64,000 nt of DNA from [Actinomadura] parvosata subsp. kistnae. GTDB taxonomy: Bacteria > Actinomycetota > Actinomycetes > Streptosporangiales > Streptosporangiaceae. The translations under genes were made by a program, and so were the position numbers. Within the stretch, counting starts at the first letter, position 1. Every line of letters begins with the position of its first letter. The notes under the pieces were generated by a model. It was not told where the DNA came from and did no database searches. It worked only from the letters and a program-made list of their open reading frames with translations. The stretch covers positions 496,001-560,000 of the forward strand of contig NZ_OOHJ01000022.1 of the NCBI RefSeq assembly GCF_900323885.1, in the 5' to 3' direction. Shown here piece after piece: positions 34,482 to 43,476 of the stretch.

Positions 34482-35659
34482 TCAGGGGATGAGACCGAGG
34501 CGGCGGCCGGCGGTGGCGAAGGCGGTGGCGACCTGGTCGAGCTGCGGGTCGGTGTGCAGGGCGGTGGTGCTGACGCGGATGAGCGCCTGCCCGTCGGGGA
34601 CGGCGGGCGGCACCATGGCGGTGGTGAAGACGCCTTCGTCGAACAGCTCCCGCCACAGCCGGCAGCACAGCACGAGGTCCCCGACGTGGACGGGGATGAT
34701 GGTGGTGGGCGAGTCGCCCGTCTCGTACCCCATGCCGGTGAGGTCGGCGCGGAGCCGGGCGGCGGCGGCCAGGGCGCGGTGGCGGCGTTCCGGCTCGTGC
34801 TCGATGATGTCGAGGGCGGCCAGCGCGGCGGCGGTGCTCGCCGGGGAGAGCGCCGCCGAGTACACCATGGAGCGGGCCTGGTGGCGCAGGTAGAGGATGA
34901 TCTGCTCGGGGCCCGCGACGGCGCCGCCGGTCGTACCGAAGCATTTGGAGAAGGCGAGCGTGTGCAGGTCGACCGCCGACCCGAGCCCGTAGTGCTCGGC
35001 GGCGCCGCGCCCGCCGGGGCCGATGAGGCCGATGTCGTGGGCGCCGTCCAGGATGAGGCGGACGCCGTGGCGGCGGGCGAGGGCGGCGGTGCCGGGCAGG
35101 TCGCAGAGCGTTCCGGTGGTGGAGAACATGCCTTCGGTGAGGATCAGCGCACCTCCGGCGGGGTCGCACTCCCGCAGCAGGTGCTCCAGCCGGTCGAGGT
35201 CGTTGTGCCGGTAGCGGCGCAGGCGGGCGCGGGCGAGCCGGACGGCGTCGATGAGGGAGGCGTGGATGAGCTGGTCGGCCAGTACGGTGTCACGCGGCCC
35301 CACCAGGGCGCTGAGCACGAGGTTGGCGAGGAAGCCCGTGGGGGTGACCATGGCCGACTCCTGGCCGAGGAACGCGGCGAGCCGGCCTTCCAGCGTCTCG
35401 TGCAGGGTGAGCGACCCGTTGGCCATGCGGGAGCCGGAGGTGCCGGTGCCCAGTGAGCGGACGGCCCGGCAGGCGGCGTCCTTCAGGCGGGGGTCGGCGG
35501 ACAGGCCGAGGTAGTCGTTGGAGCCGACGGAGACGAGCACGCGCCCGTGAACGCGGACGCGCCCGTCGGCCAGCCGCTCCTCGGCGGGGTGGTAGTAGGG
35601 GTGACGGGCTGGACGTCGTCGTGGAGCCGGCACCTGTCGAACACGTCGAGCATCGGCAC
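34482..35659 (-). CDS. Alpha-oxoamine synthase family PLP enzyme (frameshifted near 35.6 kb)
   Basis: This enzyme is of the 8-amino-7-oxononanoate / 2-amino-3-ketobutyrate CoA ligase / serine palmitoyltransferase family, which condenses an amino acid with an acyl-CoA or acyl-carrier thioester. Visible family features are VSVGSNDYLGL, GTGTSGSRMANGSLTLHETLE, LILDGAHDIG and the PLP lysine in AFSKCFGTTGG. The in-frame start at 35633 gives 383 residues but an unnatural N-terminus. The likely true start is GTG 35659 (PMLDVFDRCRLHDDVQ), one base out of phase; adding one base at GGG near 35.605 kb gives 392 residues. It diverges from an acyl-CoA dehydrogenase. The acyl substrate is unknown. Confidence 0.87.
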
Positions 35660-35818
35660 ATCACTGCCCTTCTCGGGGATCTGGCCCTGTGCGCCAGTCT
35701 GCCGCCGGGCGCGGCCGGGCGCGGCCGGGCGGGGCGGGTGGTGCGATGCGGGCGGGTGCGGTTGCGGGCGAGCGCGGCGCGGGGCGGGCGCGGTGCGGGC
35801 GCGCTCGCGGCCGATCAT

Positions 35819-35860
35819 CACGCTTCGTGTCACGGGGGTCACCACGCTTCGTGTCACGGG
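35819..35860. repeat. 18-bp direct repeat pair in a divergent promoter region
   Basis: CACGCTTCGTGTCACGGG occurs exactly at 35819-35836 and 35843-35860, a 24-bp period. Each copy contains the small palindrome CGTGTCACG. The pair lies between the divergent oxoamine synthase and acyl-CoA dehydrogenase genes, 26 bp before the dehydrogenase ATG, where a shared regulator could bind. The 226-bp gap holds no gene. Confidence 0.75.
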
Positions 35861-35885
35861 ACGCGCCGTGGGTAGCTGTCCCGCC

Positions 35886-37061
35886 ATGTCTGAGCTGCTG
35901 ACCGGAGATCTGTACGGGTTCGAGAGCCTGCTGTCCGACGAGGAGCGGGGGACGCTGCTGCGGGTGCGCGAGTTCCTGAAGGAGAAGGTCGTGCCCATCG
36001 CGAACGAGTGCTGGGTGCGCGCGGAGTTCCCGCTCGATCTGGTGAAGGAGTACGCGGAGCTGGGCATCGCCGGGCTGGCGTATCCCGAGTGCCCGGGGCC
36101 GAAGCCGAGTGGCCTGCTCAGCGGGTTCCTGGCGCTGGAGATGGCGCGGGCCGACCCGTCGATGGCGACGTTCTTCGGGGTGCACACCGGCCTGGCCATG
36201 GGCAGCATCGCGGCGTGCGGGTCGGCGGAGCAGCGGGAGCGCTGGCTGCCGGCGATGAGCAGGATGGAGCGGATCGGCGCGTTCGCGCTGACGGAGCCGA
36301 CCGGCGGTTCGGACGTGTCGGGCGGGATGCGGACGACGGCCAGGCGCGAGGGCGACGCGTGGGTGCTGGACGGCGCGAAGCGGTGGATCGGCAACGGCAC
36401 GTTCGCGGACCTGGTCGTGGTGTGGGCGAGGGACGTGGCGGACGGGCACGTCAAGGGGTTCGTGGTGGAGAAGGGCACGCCCGGCTTCACCGCGACGAAG
36501 ATCGAGAACAAGATGGCGCTGCGTACGGTGCAGAACGCGGACATCACGCTGTCGGGCTGCCGCGTCCCGGAGGGCAACCGGTTGCGGGAGGCGGGCTCGT
36601 TCCGCGACACGGCGCGGATCCTGCGCAGGACCCGCAGCGGCGTGGCCTGGCAGGCGGTGGGGATCATGCTCGCCGCGTACGAGATCGCGCTGCGCTACGC
36701 GAAGGAGCGCGAGCAGTTCGGCCGGCCCATCGCCAAGTTCCAGCTCGTCCAGGATCTCCTGGTCCGGATGCTGGGGAACACGACGGCCTGCCTCGGCATG
36801 GTGGTGCGCCTGGCGCAGCTCCAGGACGACGACGTCTTCCGCGACGAGCACTCGGCGCTGGCGAAGGCGTACTGCACGAGCCGGATGCGGGAGGTGGTCG
36901 GGTGGGCGCGCGAGCTGCTCGCCGGGAACGGGATCATCCTGGAGTACGACATCGCGCGGTTCGTGGCCGACGCCGAGGCGATTTACTCCTACGAGGGCAC
37001 CCGGGAAATCAACACGCTGATCGTCGGACGCGCGGTGACCGGAATGGGGGCATTTGTCTAA
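35886..37061 (+). CDS. Acyl-CoA dehydrogenase (glutaryl-CoA dehydrogenase-like)
   Basis: The 391-residue flavoprotein has the FAD/substrate motifs of acyl-CoA dehydrogenases: FALTEPTGGSDVS, the WIGNGTFADLVVVWAR strand, and EREQFGRPIAKFQLVQ. The catalytic Glu lies near the C-terminus in YSYEGTREINTLIVGR, the position used in the glutaryl- and isobutyryl-CoA dehydrogenase branch. It would introduce an alpha,beta double bond (possibly with decarboxylation) and pass electrons to ETF. ATG 35886 lacks a ribosome site, but TAGCTGT seven bases upstream fits the leaderless pattern seen elsewhere in the window. It is divergent from the oxoamine synthase gene, suggesting a joint role with an unusual acyl-CoA. 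Confidence 0.92.
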   Translation: MSELLTGDLYGFESLLSDEERGTLLRVREFLKEKVVPIANECWVRAEFPLDLVKEYAELGIAGLAYPECPGPKPSGLLSGFLALEMARADPSMATFFGVHTGLAMGSIAACGSAEQRERWLPAMSRMERIGAFALTEPTGGSDVSGGMRTTARREGDAWVLDGAKRWIGNGTFADLVVVWARDVADGHVKGFVVEKGTPGFTATKIENKMALRTVQNADITLSGCRVPEGNRLREAGSFRDTARILRRTRSGVAWQAVGIMLAAYEIALRYAKEREQFGRPIAKFQLVQDLLVRMLGNTTACLGMVVRLAQLQDDDVFRDEHSALAKAYCTSRMREVVGWARELLAGNGIILEYDIARFVADAEAIYSYEGTREINTLIVGRAVTGMGAFV

Positions 37062-37308
37062 TTAATTGGCTTTTGTCTGACTACATATGGTGAACGCATC
37101 ACGATCACCGTCACGAACCGTGTGCTGACAAAGAGTCAACATTACTTTCGGGAGCTTTCTTCGCATCCGTACCTTGAAGTCCAACTGCCCCATCGGCATA
37201 GTGGACGGACCACAGGCGCACCCAGTCGTGGCGGGCAACCTCGGGGGGCGGTAGCAAGACCACGGCTGCCCGGGCGCGCACACCACGCGCGGAATTGGAC
37301 ATTGACGG
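37062..37308. other. Intergenic region upstream of the cvn operon
   Basis: These 247 bp lie between the acyl-CoA dehydrogenase stop and cvnA. They hold no recognisable gene and are AT-richer in the first half (37055-37165), where the cvn promoter is expected. No convincing operator or terminator was found by eye. Confidence 0.55.
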
Positions 37309-39885
37309 ATGAGTTCCCCCCCGCCTCTTCGCACCAAGCTGCTCAGGATCCTCCTGCTTCCGCTGGTCTCCATGGTGGCCCTCTGGGGGTTCATCGCGTA
37401 CTCCAGCGTGGATGAGATCGCCACCGTCTCGCAGATCCAGGACCGGTGGGAGTCCATCGGCGCACCAGTGCTGCAGCTGATCGTCGAGCTGCAGAAGGAG
37501 CGGCAGCTCTCGGCGGAGGCGCCGGGCAGCACCGCCGCGTACAAGCCGCTGATCGAGCAGCGGCGGGTCACCGACAACCAGGTCAGGCGCCTGCGGGAGA
37601 TCATCGCGAGCGTCGACGCCGACGCGGTCAACGAGGCCCCGGCCCAGGTGCAGGCGATGGTGCAGGCCCTCGACGGGCTGCAGTCGCTGCGCGCCTCCGC
37701 CGACGGCGGCGTGCTGGCGCCCGCGCTGACGATCATCGAGGCGTACAACAACCTGATCGCCGTCGCCAACCAGCAGTTCATCGACCGCGACGCGATGAGC
37801 GACGCCACCGCCTACCAGACGGTACGCGGCATGACCGCCTACAGCACCTCGGCCGAGTACCTGTGGCGCGAGCACGCCGTGCTCACCACCACGCTCGTGC
37901 ACCGCAACATGACCCCGACCGACCGCGCCGCGTTCGTCGCCGCCATGACCGCCCGCCGGCTCGTCCTGGCCAACGCCGAGCGCGACGCCAGCCCCGAGCT
38001 GCGCGCCGCCTACGACCGGCTCGTGGCGAGCACCGCCTACAAGCGGGTCGTGGCGGTCGAGGACGAGCTGTTCTCCTACGACACCGGCGGGCCGCCCCCC
38101 GTGTCCGCCTCCACGTGGCGCGGCGACGCCGAGAGCGTGCTCGCCCAGATCAACCGCGACACCCAGGCCGAGCTGGTCCGCACGGCGGCCTCCGGCGAGG
38201 CGCAGAAGACGGCCGCGTACTGGCGGATCGGGGTCGTGCTGCTGCTCGGCCTGGCCCTGGTGATCCTGTCCGTGTGGCTGTCCTACCGGTTCGGCCAGTC
38301 GCTCATCGCCGAGCTGCGGCGGCTGCAGGGCTCGGCCGTCGAGCTGGCCGAGCAGCGGCTGCCCCGCCTCGTCGAGCGGCTGCGCCGCGGCGACGACGTC
38401 GACCCGGCCACCGAGGCCCCCGGCCTCGACCGGGCCGAGACCGCCGAGGTCGACCGCGTCGTGCACGCCTTCTCCGCCGTACGCCGCACCGCCGTCGAGG
38501 CCGCCGTCGGCCAGGCCGCATTGCGCAAGGGCGTCGGCCAGGTCTTCCTCAACCTCGCCCGGCGCAACCAGGCGCTGCTGCACCGCCAGCTCGCGCTGCT
38601 CGACACCATGGAGCGGCGCGCCGACGAGCCCGAGGTCCTGGAGGACCTGTTCAAGCTCGACCACCTCACCACCCGCATGCGCCGGCACGCGGAGAACCTC
38701 ATCATCCTGTCCGGCTCCTCCCCCGCGCGCCGCTGGCGCGACCCGGTGCCGCTGTTCGACGTCGTACGGGCGGCGGTGCTGGAGGTCGAGGACTACACCC
38801 GCGTGACGGTCGCCCCCATGCCGCACGCCCCGCTGCTCGTCGGCGCCGCCGTCACCGACGTGATCCACCTGGTCGCCGAGCTGGTGGAGAACGCCACCGT
38901 GTTCTCCCCGCCCAACACGACCGTGCAGGTGCGCGGCGTCACCGCGGCCAACGGGATGGCGCTGGAGGTCGAGGACCGCGGGCTCGGACTCAACGACGCC
39001 ACCCTGCGCGAGCTGAACGACCGGCTGGCCGACGTGCCCGAGTTCGACCTGGCCGACAGTGACCGGCTCGGGCTGTTCGTGGTGGCGCGGCTCGCGGCCC
39101 GGCACGGGATCAAGATCATGCTGCGGCGGTCGCCGTACGACGGGACCACCGCGATCGTGCTGCTGCCCGCCAGCCTGCTCGCCGACGCCGAGCCGCTTGC
39201 CCTCACGGCGGGGCCGTCGGCCGAGCCCGCGGGTGGGCACGAGGGCGTCAACGGGCGGGCCACCCGGCCCGTGCGCGGCACCTGGTTCGAGCCCGACCCC
39301 GCACAGAACAGGACGGACTCCTCGCCGATGCCGGACTTCATGCCGGACTTCACGGCGGGGTCCATGCCCGACTTCGTCCCGGACTTCATGTCGGAGCCCG
39401 CGCCGGACCCCAGGCAGGAGCCGACGCCGGACCAGGCGGGCCCGACGGCCTCGCCGGCTTCCGGGGCCTTCCCCGCTTCTCCGGCCTCCTCGCCGGCTTC
39501 CGGGGCCTTCCCCGCTTCCTCGGCCTTCCCCGCCTCGGCGGCGGAAAGTGGCCGGGAGGGCGAGCCGGCGCACAACGCTTTCGGGAACGGGGCCCCGCCC
39601 CGCCCCGCCACGACCTCCGGGCCGCCCGCCGGCTGGAGCGTCACCGTGCCGCCCCAGGAGGCGGACGAGGATCTCGACGGGCTGCCGATGCGGATCCCGC
39701 AGGCCAGCCTCGCCCCCCAGCTGCGCGTGGACGCGCGGCCGGAGCGGCGAGGAGCCGCCGGACGCTCGCCCGAAGAGCTCGCACAGCTCATGTCGTCCAT
39801 GCAACGCGGCTGGCAGGAAGGGCGCCAGCAGGCGAAGCAGGAGCCCGACATGTGGAATCGAAAGGACGATCGACCCGATGCCTGA
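37309..39885 (+). CDS. cvnA: Conservon sensor histidine kinase-like protein CvnA
   Basis: The 858-residue membrane protein is the first member of a conservon. It has a first membrane helix (about 14-32), an extracellular helical nitrate-sensor-like region (about 40-300), a second helix (about 306-328), and a HAMP-like linker. A histidine-kinase-type ATPase domain follows, with the N-box LVAELVENATVFSPP near 525 and a DRGLGLND G-box. The ca. 220-residue tail is disordered and contains short repeats (PDFMPDF; a duplicated ASGAFPAS segment). CvnA proteins work with the Roadblock, DUF742 and Ras-like GTPase partners as a membrane complex resembling eukaryotic G-protein modules. It overlaps cvnB by eight bases. 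Confidence 0.93.
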   Translation: MSSPPPLRTKLLRILLLPLVSMVALWGFIAYSSVDEIATVSQIQDRWESIGAPVLQLIVELQKERQLSAEAPGSTAAYKPLIEQRRVTDNQVRRLREIIASVDADAVNEAPAQVQAMVQALDGLQSLRASADGGVLAPALTIIEAYNNLIAVANQQFIDRDAMSDATAYQTVRGMTAYSTSAEYLWREHAVLTTTLVHRNMTPTDRAAFVAAMTARRLVLANAERDASPELRAAYDRLVASTAYKRVVAVEDELFSYDTGGPPPVSASTWRGDAESVLAQINRDTQAELVRTAASGEAQKTAAYWRIGVVLLLGLALVILSVWLSYRFGQSLIAELRRLQGSAVELAEQRLPRLVERLRRGDDVDPATEAPGLDRAETAEVDRVVHAFSAVRRTAVEAAVGQAALRKGVGQVFLNLARRNQALLHRQLALLDTMERRADEPEVLEDLFKLDHLTTRMRRHAENLIILSGSSPARRWRDPVPLFDVVRAAVLEVEDYTRVTVAPMPHAPLLVGAAVTDVIHLVAELVENATVFSPPNTTVQVRGVTAANGMALEVEDRGLGLNDATLRELNDRLADVPEFDLADSDRLGLFVVARLAARHGIKIMLRRSPYDGTTAIVLLPASLLADAEPLALTAGPSAEPAGGHEGVNGRATRPVRGTWFEPDPAQNRTDSSPMPDFMPDFTAGSMPDFVPDFMSEPAPDPRQEPTPDQAGPTASPASGAFPASPASSPASGAFPASSAFPASAAESGREGEPAHNAFGNGAPPRPATTSGPPAGWSVTVPPQEADEDLDGLPMRIPQASLAPQLRVDARPERRGAAGRSPEELAQLMSSMQRGWQEGRQQAKQEPDMWNRKDDRPDA

Positions 39886-40303
39886 CCCCAGAAGTGAACT
39901 GAGCTGGCTGCTCGACGACCTCATCCAGCGCGTACCCGGCATCCGGCACGCCATCGTGCTGTCCGCCGACGGGCTGTCGATGGGCAGCTCCCGCGGCCTG
40001 ACCCGGGAGGACGCCGAGCACCTGTCCGCCATCTCCGCCGGCAGCCACAGCCTCGCCATGGGGGCCGGCCGGCACTTCGGGCTCGGCGGCGTACGGCAGA
40101 CGATCATCGAGATGGAGGAGGGCTTCCTGTTCGTCACCGCCGCCGGGCAGGGGGCCCGGCTGGCCGTGCTGGCCACGGCCGACGCCGAGCTGGGCATGGT
40201 GACGTACGAGATGGCGCTGATGGTCAAGCGGGTCGGTGAGCACCTGTCCGCGCATCCGAGGGGAGCGGCACCGGCACCCGCCTGGAACGGCGCGAGACCG
40301 TGA
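39878..40303 (+). CDS. cvnB: Roadblock/LC7-domain protein CvnB
   Basis: The 141-residue protein has a complete Roadblock/LC7 fold (LSWLLDDLIQRVPGIRHAIVLSADGL, then the MGSSRGL loop and the LFVTAAGQGARLAVLA strands). Roadblock proteins bind small GTPases as dimers and modulate their nucleotide state; here the partner is CvnD. ATG 39878 lies inside the end of cvnA, and the stop overlaps the cvnC GTG (GTGA), so the operon is translationally coupled. Confidence 0.93.
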   Translation: MPDPRSELSWLLDDLIQRVPGIRHAIVLSADGLSMGSSRGLTREDAEHLSAISAGSHSLAMGAGRHFGLGGVRQTIIEMEEGFLFVTAAGQGARLAVLATADAELGMVTYEMALMVKRVGEHLSAHPRGAAPAPAWNGARP

Positions 40304-40650
40304 CAGGGGAGGATCCCGGGCCCCTGATCCGGCTGTACGGGCTGACCGGGGGCCGGGCGCGTCCGCAGGGCGAGTCGTTCGACCTGGTGGCCATCGTGGT
40401 CACGGTCGGCGACCTGCCCCAGCCCTCGGACTTGCTCCCCGAGCATCGCGCCGTGCTCTCGCTGTGCCGCAGGCCGACCCCGGTGGCCGACGTCGCGGCA
40501 CACCTCAGGCTGCCGATCAACATCACCCGCGTGATCCTCGGCGATCTGCGGCGGGACGGCCTGATCAGCATCGAGCGCCCGCGCCCCGTCGCGCAGACGA
40601 TCGACGAACGCATCTACAGGGAAGTGCTGGATGGGCTACGCAGTCTCTGA
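40300..40650 (+). CDS. cvnC: DUF742 protein CvnC
   Basis: The 116-residue DUF742 protein is the third conservon component. It shows the typical LIRLYGLTGGRARP start, a middle LLPEHRAVLSLCRRPTPVAD region and a winged-helix-like VAAHLRLPINITRVILGDL segment ending in ERIYREVLDGL. Its exact role is not settled in the family; it is thought to support the GTPase complex. GTG 40300 overlaps cvnB, and its last 20 bases overlap cvnD. Confidence 0.92.
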   Translation: MTGEDPGPLIRLYGLTGGRARPQGESFDLVAIVVTVGDLPQPSDLLPEHRAVLSLCRRPTPVADVAAHLRLPINITRVILGDLRRDGLISIERPRPVAQTIDERIYREVLDGLRSL

Positions 40651-41212
40651 GCCGGGTACGACCCGGGCCCCGTCGGCCCTGGCCATCAAGATCCTCATCG
40701 CGGGCGGTTTCGGGGTCGGCAAGACGACCATGGTCGGCACGATCAGCGAGATCCGCCCCCTGCACACCGAGGAGCTGCTGAGCGACCGCGGCATCGGCGT
40801 GGACGACACCTCCGGCGTCGAGTCCAAGACCACCACCACCGTGGCGCTCGACTTCGGCCGCATCACGATCCGCGACGGGTTGTGGCTGTACCTGTTCGGC
40901 ACGCCCGGGCAGGACCGGTTCTGGTTCATGTGGGACGAGCTGGCGCTGGGCGCGCTCGGCGCCGTCGTGCTCGCCGACACCCGCCGCCTCCAGGACTGCT
41001 TCCCGGCGGTGGACTACTTCGAGCAGCGCGGGATCCCGTTCGTGGTGGGGGTGAACTGCTTCGACGGGGCCCGCCGGTACGAGCCGGGCAAGGTGCGGCG
41101 GGCGCTCGGCCTGGCCGAGCACATCCCGATCGTGATGTGCGACGTGCGCCGCCGCGCCTCGGTCAGGGACGTGCTCACCACGCTCGTCACGTACGCGGTC
41201 AAGGGGGCGTGA
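40631..41212 (+). CDS. cvnD: Ras-like GTPase CvnD
   Basis: The 193-residue small GTPase has a P-loop GGFGVGKTT (about 25-33), a conserved DDTSGVESKTTTTVALDFG switch region, and a G3-like FGTPGQDRFWFMWDEL. Instead of the canonical NKxD there is VNCFDGA. It is the output switch of the conservon. The operon ends here without the P450 (CvnE) that some conservons carry. The last codons and stop (VKGA, TGA) form the first unit of the repeat array that follows. Confidence 0.93.
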   Translation: MGYAVSEPGTTRAPSALAIKILIAGGFGVGKTTMVGTISEIRPLHTEELLSDRGIGVDDTSGVESKTTTTVALDFGRITIRDGLWLYLFGTPGQDRFWFMWDELALGALGAVVLADTRRLQDCFPAVDYFEQRGIPFVVGVNCFDGARRYEPGKVRRALGLAEHIPIVMCDVRRRASVRDVLTTLVTYAVKGA

Positions 41213-41464
41213 CACCCACGGCCGAGGGTCCAGGGGGCGCGAGAGCCGCGCCCTCGGAGTCAAGAAGGGGGCGTGAGAGCCGCGCCCTCGGGATCAGGGG
41301 GACGTGAGGCCCGCGTCTTCGCGGCCAGGGGGCGCGAGACCGGCGCCCTCGGGATCAGGGGGACGTGAACACGGTCAGGGGGCGTGAGACCCGCGCCCTC
41401 GCGGTCAGGGGGACATGAGACCCGCGCCATCGGAATCAGGGGGACGTGAGAGTCGCGCCCGTGG
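41199..41464. repeat. Nine imperfect ~30-bp tandem repeats joining the 3' ends of cvnD and a LysR gene
   Basis: Units start at about 41199, 41229, 41260, 41294, 41325, 41355, 41375, 41405 and 41436, most 30-31 bp long; the third is 34 bp and the sixth 20 bp. The plus-strand consensus is TCAGGGGGCGTGAGACCCGC followed by GCCCTCGGGA. The first unit contains the cvnD stop and the last contains the stop of the convergent LysR gene. There are no unique spacers, so it is not CRISPR. It looks like repeated duplication of a gene-end segment. Confidence 0.9.
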
Positions 41465-42386
41465 CCAGGACCGCCTGGCGGAGCGCTCGTGCGACGCAGG
41501 CGGCGGCCTCGGGCATCGGGCCCGGCCTCCTGGCCAGGAGGAGGCGCCGCTGCTCCTGGGGGCCGCCGCGGACCGGCAGGACGCGCACGCCCGGCGGGAC
41601 GGCGGCCTCCAGCATGGCGGGCACGGTCGTCAGGCCGCAGCCGGCGGCGACGAGGCAGAGCTTGGCCAGCCAGTCGCGGGCGGAGTGCGCGATCTCGGGC
41701 CGCTCGTCGAGGCCGGGCCAGGCGCCCATCCCCGTGCTGTCGCCGGCGCCGCCGCCGGCCCAGCGCCCCGGCCCGGCGATCCACCGCTGCCCGTGCAGGT
41801 CGGCGACGTCGACGTAGTCGCCGCGGGCGAGCGGATGGCCGGCCGGAACGGCCACGCGCAGGCCGCGCTCGGTGAGCGTCTCGACCTCCAGCGCCGGCGT
41901 CTCGGTGTCGGGCGGCCGGAACGGCGGCGCGGAGCTGATCAGCGCGAGATCCAGCGTGCCCGCCCGCAACGCCCGGACCAGCACCGGTGTGAGCCCTTCG
42001 CGGGTGTTGACGGTGATGGCGGGATGCTCGGCACGCAGCGCGGCCAGCGCCCGGGGCACGACGTGGGCGCCCGCGCTGGCGAACCAGCCGAGCCGCACCG
42101 TGCCGGGCTCGCCGGGCAGCCCGGCCAGCTCGCGCGCGCCCGCGTCCACCTGGTCCACGACGGCGGCGGCGCGGCGCAGCACGATCCGCCCGGCCGGGGT
42201 GAGCCGGACGCCGTCGTGCCTGCGCTCCAGGAGGGCGGCGCCCGCGGCGCGTTCGAGTGCGGCGATCTGGCGGGAGACGGCCGACTGCGTGTAGCCGAGC
42301 GCGGTGGCCGCGGCGGTGAGCGTGCCGCGCTCCGCGACCTCGCGGAAGACCCGGAGCGCGGTGAGCGAGGCGTCGGAGAGGGCCAT
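41436..42386 (-). CDS. LysR-family regulator
   Basis: The 316-residue regulator has the LysR winged helix at its N-terminus (SLTALRVFREVAERGTLTAAATALGYTQSAVSRQIAALE), followed by the type 2 periplasmic-binding-like effector domain (VRLGWFASAGAHVVPRALAALRAEHP). ATG 42386 has no clear ribosome site. The gene is divergent from an SDR gene 72 bp away, the classical arrangement for a LysR activator and its target. Its last codons (ATLTSP, stop) lie in the final unit of the repeat array shared with cvnD. Confidence 0.93.
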   Translation of the reverse strand: MALSDASLTALRVFREVAERGTLTAAATALGYTQSAVSRQIAALERAAGAALLERRHDGVRLTPAGRIVLRRAAAVVDQVDAGARELAGLPGEPGTVRLGWFASAGAHVVPRALAALRAEHPAITVNTREGLTPVLVRALRAGTLDLALISSAPPFRPPDTETPALEVETLTERGLRVAVPAGHPLARGDYVDVADLHGQRWIAGPGRWAGGGAGDSTGMGAWPGLDERPEIAHSARDWLAKLCLVAAGCGLTTVPAMLEAAVPPGVRVLPVRGGPQEQRRLLLARRPGPMPEAAACVARALRQAVLATGATLTSP

Positions 42387-42445
42387 GACACTTACGCATA
42401 CCACAGATGAGCATCTCTCGTTGGACGCATGCCCTCGGCCGGTCC

Positions 42446-42458
42446 TAGCGTCGTTTCC
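42446..42458 (+). promoter_or_regulatory. Leaderless promoter of the SDR gene
   Basis: TAGCGT at 42446-42451 is followed by seven bases and the ATG at 42459, with no ribosome site. This TAnnnT-N7-ATG layout recurs in the window and fits a transcript that begins at or next to the start codon. The divergent LysR protein probably acts in the 72-bp gap. Confidence 0.6.
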
Positions 42459-43298
42459 ATGACGAACCGACCCCGCATCGCCCTCGTGACCGGCGCCACC
42501 CAAGGGCTGGGCCTCGCCCTGGTGGAGGGCCTGGCCAGCCGTTTGAGCCCGGCCGACACCGTTTACCTGACCGGCCGCGACGCCGGCCGCGTCGCCCGGG
42601 CCGTCGCGGGCCTGCCCGCGACGAGCGCCCAGGTCCGCGGCGAGCTTCTCGACGTCGCCGACCCCGACGCCGCCACCCGCTTGGCCCGCCTCGTCGAGGA
42701 ACGGCACGGCGGCGTGGACATCGTCTTCGGCAACGCCGTGATGCGCATCGGGCCGGACGACGACCCGCGTGCTCTGATGGACGCGTACACGCAGGTCAAC
42801 AACTTCGGCACGACCCGGTTGATGCGCGCGTTCACGCCGCTGCTGCGTGACGGCGGGCGTTTCCTCGTGGTGGCCAGCTCGCTCGGCACGCTCAGCCACC
42901 TGGCGCCCGTGCTGCACGACCGCTTCGACGGCCTCTCCTCGCTGGACGAGGTGGACAAGCAGGTGGCCGCCTGGCGCGACGCCGTCTTGGACGGCAGCGC
43001 CGCCGCGAGCGCCTGGCCCGGCTTCATCAACATCCCGTCCAAGATCGCGCAGGTGGCCGCCGTCCGCGCCCTCGCCTCCCAGCGCCGCGACGACGACCTG
43101 CGGCGCGGCATCCTGCTCGCCGCGGTCTGCCCCGGCATGATCAACACGCCGACTTCGGCCCTCTGGTGGGACGTCTCGACCGCCGCCTCCCCCGCCGAAG
43201 CCGCCGTCCCCCTCCTCGACCTGGCCCTCGACCCGGTCGATCCCGGCCACTACGGGCAGCTCGTCCGGTTCGGCCGGGCCCTCCCCTGGAAGCCGTGA
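42459..43298 (+). CDS. Short-chain dehydrogenase family protein with altered active site
   Basis: This 279-residue Rossmann protein has a normal cofactor loop (VTGATQGLGLAL, residues 10-21), a DVADPDAATRLA acidic strand end and an NNFGTTRLM segment. The catalytic Ser region VVASSLGTLSHL is present, but the YxxxK motif reads NIPSK, with Tyr replaced by Asn. The C-terminal half has the PGMINTP segment after the fifth strand. It may be an inactive or redirected SDR, or use another residue as acid. ATG 42459 fits a leaderless start; the frame extends to 42429 without support. It is likely regulated by the divergent LysR protein. Confidence 0.88.
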   Translation: MTNRPRIALVTGATQGLGLALVEGLASRLSPADTVYLTGRDAGRVARAVAGLPATSAQVRGELLDVADPDAATRLARLVEERHGGVDIVFGNAVMRIGPDDDPRALMDAYTQVNNFGTTRLMRAFTPLLRDGGRFLVVASSLGTLSHLAPVLHDRFDGLSSLDEVDKQVAAWRDAVLDGSAAASAWPGFINIPSKIAQVAAVRALASQRRDDDLRRGILLAAVCPGMINTPTSALWWDVSTAASPAEAAVPLLDLALDPVDPGHYGQLVRFGRALPWKP

Positions 43299-43476
43299 CC
43301 ACACCGCTCACTCACGCCACCATCACGCCGTCCGCGCAGATCAGCGCCCCGTGCGGGCGGTTTCGGGCCGGGCCGGCCGGGTAGTCGGGAGGCACCACAT
43401 CGGCGGCCCCGAGCCACCAACCCCTCCTCGACCCCCCACGTTTCTGGACAGCCCTGAGGGCCGGGAGGAGGGGGCG

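Noticed and set aside
41199..41464. Possible CRISPR array
   Set aside because: The units are contiguous and degenerate, with no unique spacers, no cas genes nearby, and gene stop codons inside the units.
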